A stretch of 64,000 nucleotides of DNA, taken from assembly GCF_010093225.1 (NCBI RefSeq), contig NZ_PDWM01000002.1, positions 1 through 64,000 of the forward strand, written 5' to 3'. The position numbers were made by a program, and so were the translations under genes. The notes under the pieces were generated by a model. It was not told where the DNA came from and made no database searches. It saw only the letters and a list, made by a program, of their open reading frames with translations. The stretch is from Pseudoxanthomonas koreensis. Lineage in GTDB: Bacteria > Pseudomonadota > Gammaproteobacteria > Xanthomonadales > Xanthomonadaceae. Shown piece by piece: positions 63,975-64,000 of this stretch (its first letter is position 1; each line of letters begins with the position of its first letter).

Positions 63975-64000
63975 GCTTTTGATCACGGGGAAGCGGCGGG

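Overview
The window is high-GC DNA whose gene content and order point to a gammaproteobacterium of the Lysobacteraceae/Xanthomonadaceae (Pseudoxanthomonas, Luteimonas, Lysobacter or Stenotrophomonas-like). The evidence is the LysR-aceB-aceA glyoxylate locus, a membrane-anchored phosphomannomutase/phosphoglucomutase behind coaBC-dut, GTAG-type (SMAG-like) palindromic repeats, the coxBA-ctaG-ctaE-surf1-ctaA-cyoE order, and a peptide-maturation gene set known mainly from this family. The genus cannot be fixed from sequence alone. I saw no rRNA, tRNA or CRISPR.

Left end (1-4.6 kb): part of an integron gene-cassette array. Six attC-like sites, all in the same orientation, punctuate small, lower-GC genes: two ORFans, a small membrane protein, two VOC-fold proteins and an exported serine hydrolase. 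An IS3-type transposase fragment has damaged the leftmost cassette. No integrase or attI lies in the window; gene orientation places them to the left. From about 4.6 kb the sequence becomes ordinary chromosome: small membrane proteins, a MAPEG protein, then LysR divergent from aceB-aceA (glyoxylate bypass).

10.5-15.7 kb holds the most interesting locus: a cNMP-binding diguanylate cyclase, a class III cyclase/TPR membrane protein, an NHLP-like precursor peptide on the opposite strand, and a SagB-like flavin dehydrogenase. This looks like a RiPP-type system that lacks a recognisable cyclodehydratase and whose product is unknown. Next come an S9 peptidase lipoprotein, comM, ubiK, a PII protein, speE/speA, marC, an SDR, a SPOR protein with argS, radC, coaBC-dut-PMM/PGM (with an unusual Gly in place of the phosphoryl-accepting Ser), pyrE, a HigBA-type toxin-antitoxin pair, exonuclease III and an AmpG-like permease. 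A fused cyanophycinase-isoaspartyl peptidase follows, then an ECF sigma/FecR/TonB-receptor trio, anmK, an M23 peptidase, tyrS, a second diguanylate cyclase and putA.

54.0-62.7 kb is a nearly complete aa3-type cytochrome c oxidase locus: subunits II, I and III, CtaG, a tiny membrane protein, SURF1, a SCO-like protein, heme A synthase and heme O synthase. The right end carries a terC gene behind a probable yybP-ykoY manganese riboswitch. Three kinds of dispersed repeat lie between genes: GTAGGAGC palindromes (several supplying the upstream gene's stop codon), short GCGGGGC hairpins, and three copies of a 149-bp element with compensatory stem changes, each lying 33-70 bp downstream of a stop codon in the sense orientation of that gene.
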